Assembly (NCBI RefSeq): GCF_004359215.1
Contig: NW_027152021.1
Span: 70,941-134,940, forward strand
Direction: 5' to 3'
From: Bremia lactucae
Lineage: Eukaryota > Oomycota > Peronosporomycetes > Peronosporales > Peronosporaceae
DNA length: 64,000 nucleotides
Below are positions 63,997 to 64,000 of the stretch, in pieces. Each line of letters begins with the position of its first letter. Position 1 is the first letter of the stretch. Below the pieces are notes generated by a model. The model was not told the origin of the DNA. It was given only the letters and a program-made list of their open reading frames with translations, and did not search any database. Position numbers and translations under genes: made by a program.

Positions 63997-64000
63997 GTAA

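Noticed and set aside
1..64000. Secreted effector genes (RXLR or CRN type)
   Set aside because: I looked for signal peptides followed by RXLR/EER or LFLAK motifs in the open frames and saw none that held up.
1..64000. tRNA, rRNA or CRISPR features
   Set aside because: No cloverleaf-compatible region, rRNA-like block or regularly spaced identical repeats were noticed. A tRNA scan could not be run.

Overview
The window looks like nuclear DNA of an oomycete, most likely a Peronosporales species (Phytophthora or downy mildew type). It carries compact eukaryotic genes with 49-102 bp introns, embedded in old Ty3/gypsy, Ty1/copia, L1-like LINE and Mutator-like elements. The species cannot be fixed from sequence alone. 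Two 100-base N blocks (5744-5843, 17002-17101) and a single N (32883) are assembly joins, and all three lie in repeats.

Gene islands. (i) 1-5129: the N-terminal part of a mariner-like transposase (-), DPM3 (+), general transcription factor TFIIB (+), a three-exon RAD6/UBC2 ubiquitin-conjugating enzyme (+) and ARMC6 (-). (ii) 13955-16293: a four-exon gene of unknown function and an EB1 microtubule plus-end protein, both +. (iii) 43659-51441: AMPK/SNF1 beta subunit (+), then five minus-strand genes: OST5/TMEM258, a pinin-like SAP protein, choline-phosphate cytidylyltransferase, RGP1 and a three-exon VMA22/CCDC115-like V-ATPase assembly factor. These are housekeeping genes (glycosylation, transcription, ubiquitin, cytoskeleton, energy sensing, lipid synthesis, Golgi/V-ATPase). 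No operon-like logic is implied. No secreted RXLR-type effector was recognised.

Repeat blocks. Gypsy family A is a chromodomain element with LTRs running TGTAAC...CTACA. It is present as copy A1 (5844-12914, +), a minus-strand LTR-gag piece (16904-18212) and copy A2 (27491-37598, +). A2 contains an exact-length 2395-bp direct duplication joined by one N, probably an assembly artefact. Family B lies at 37860-42060 (-) and 60530-64000 (+), with related solo LTRs at 13324 and 52206. Family C (52586-58766, -) sits inside a copia element: the copia RNase H is cut at 58769 and resumes at 52205. A LINE (18213-24748, -) and a MULE (24780-27005, -) fill the centre. All these elements are broken by stops and frameshifts.

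The most interesting signal is an additional ORF on the strand opposite to pol, between the integrase/chromodomain end and the 3' LTR, seen in all three gypsy families. In family A two diverged copies share the same antisense product. In B and C the products end in heptad-rich segments. This looks like a recurrent antisense accessory gene of oomycete gypsy elements. Large near-perfect palindromes inside LTR or element remnants (12640, 58267, 59569) are a second theme.
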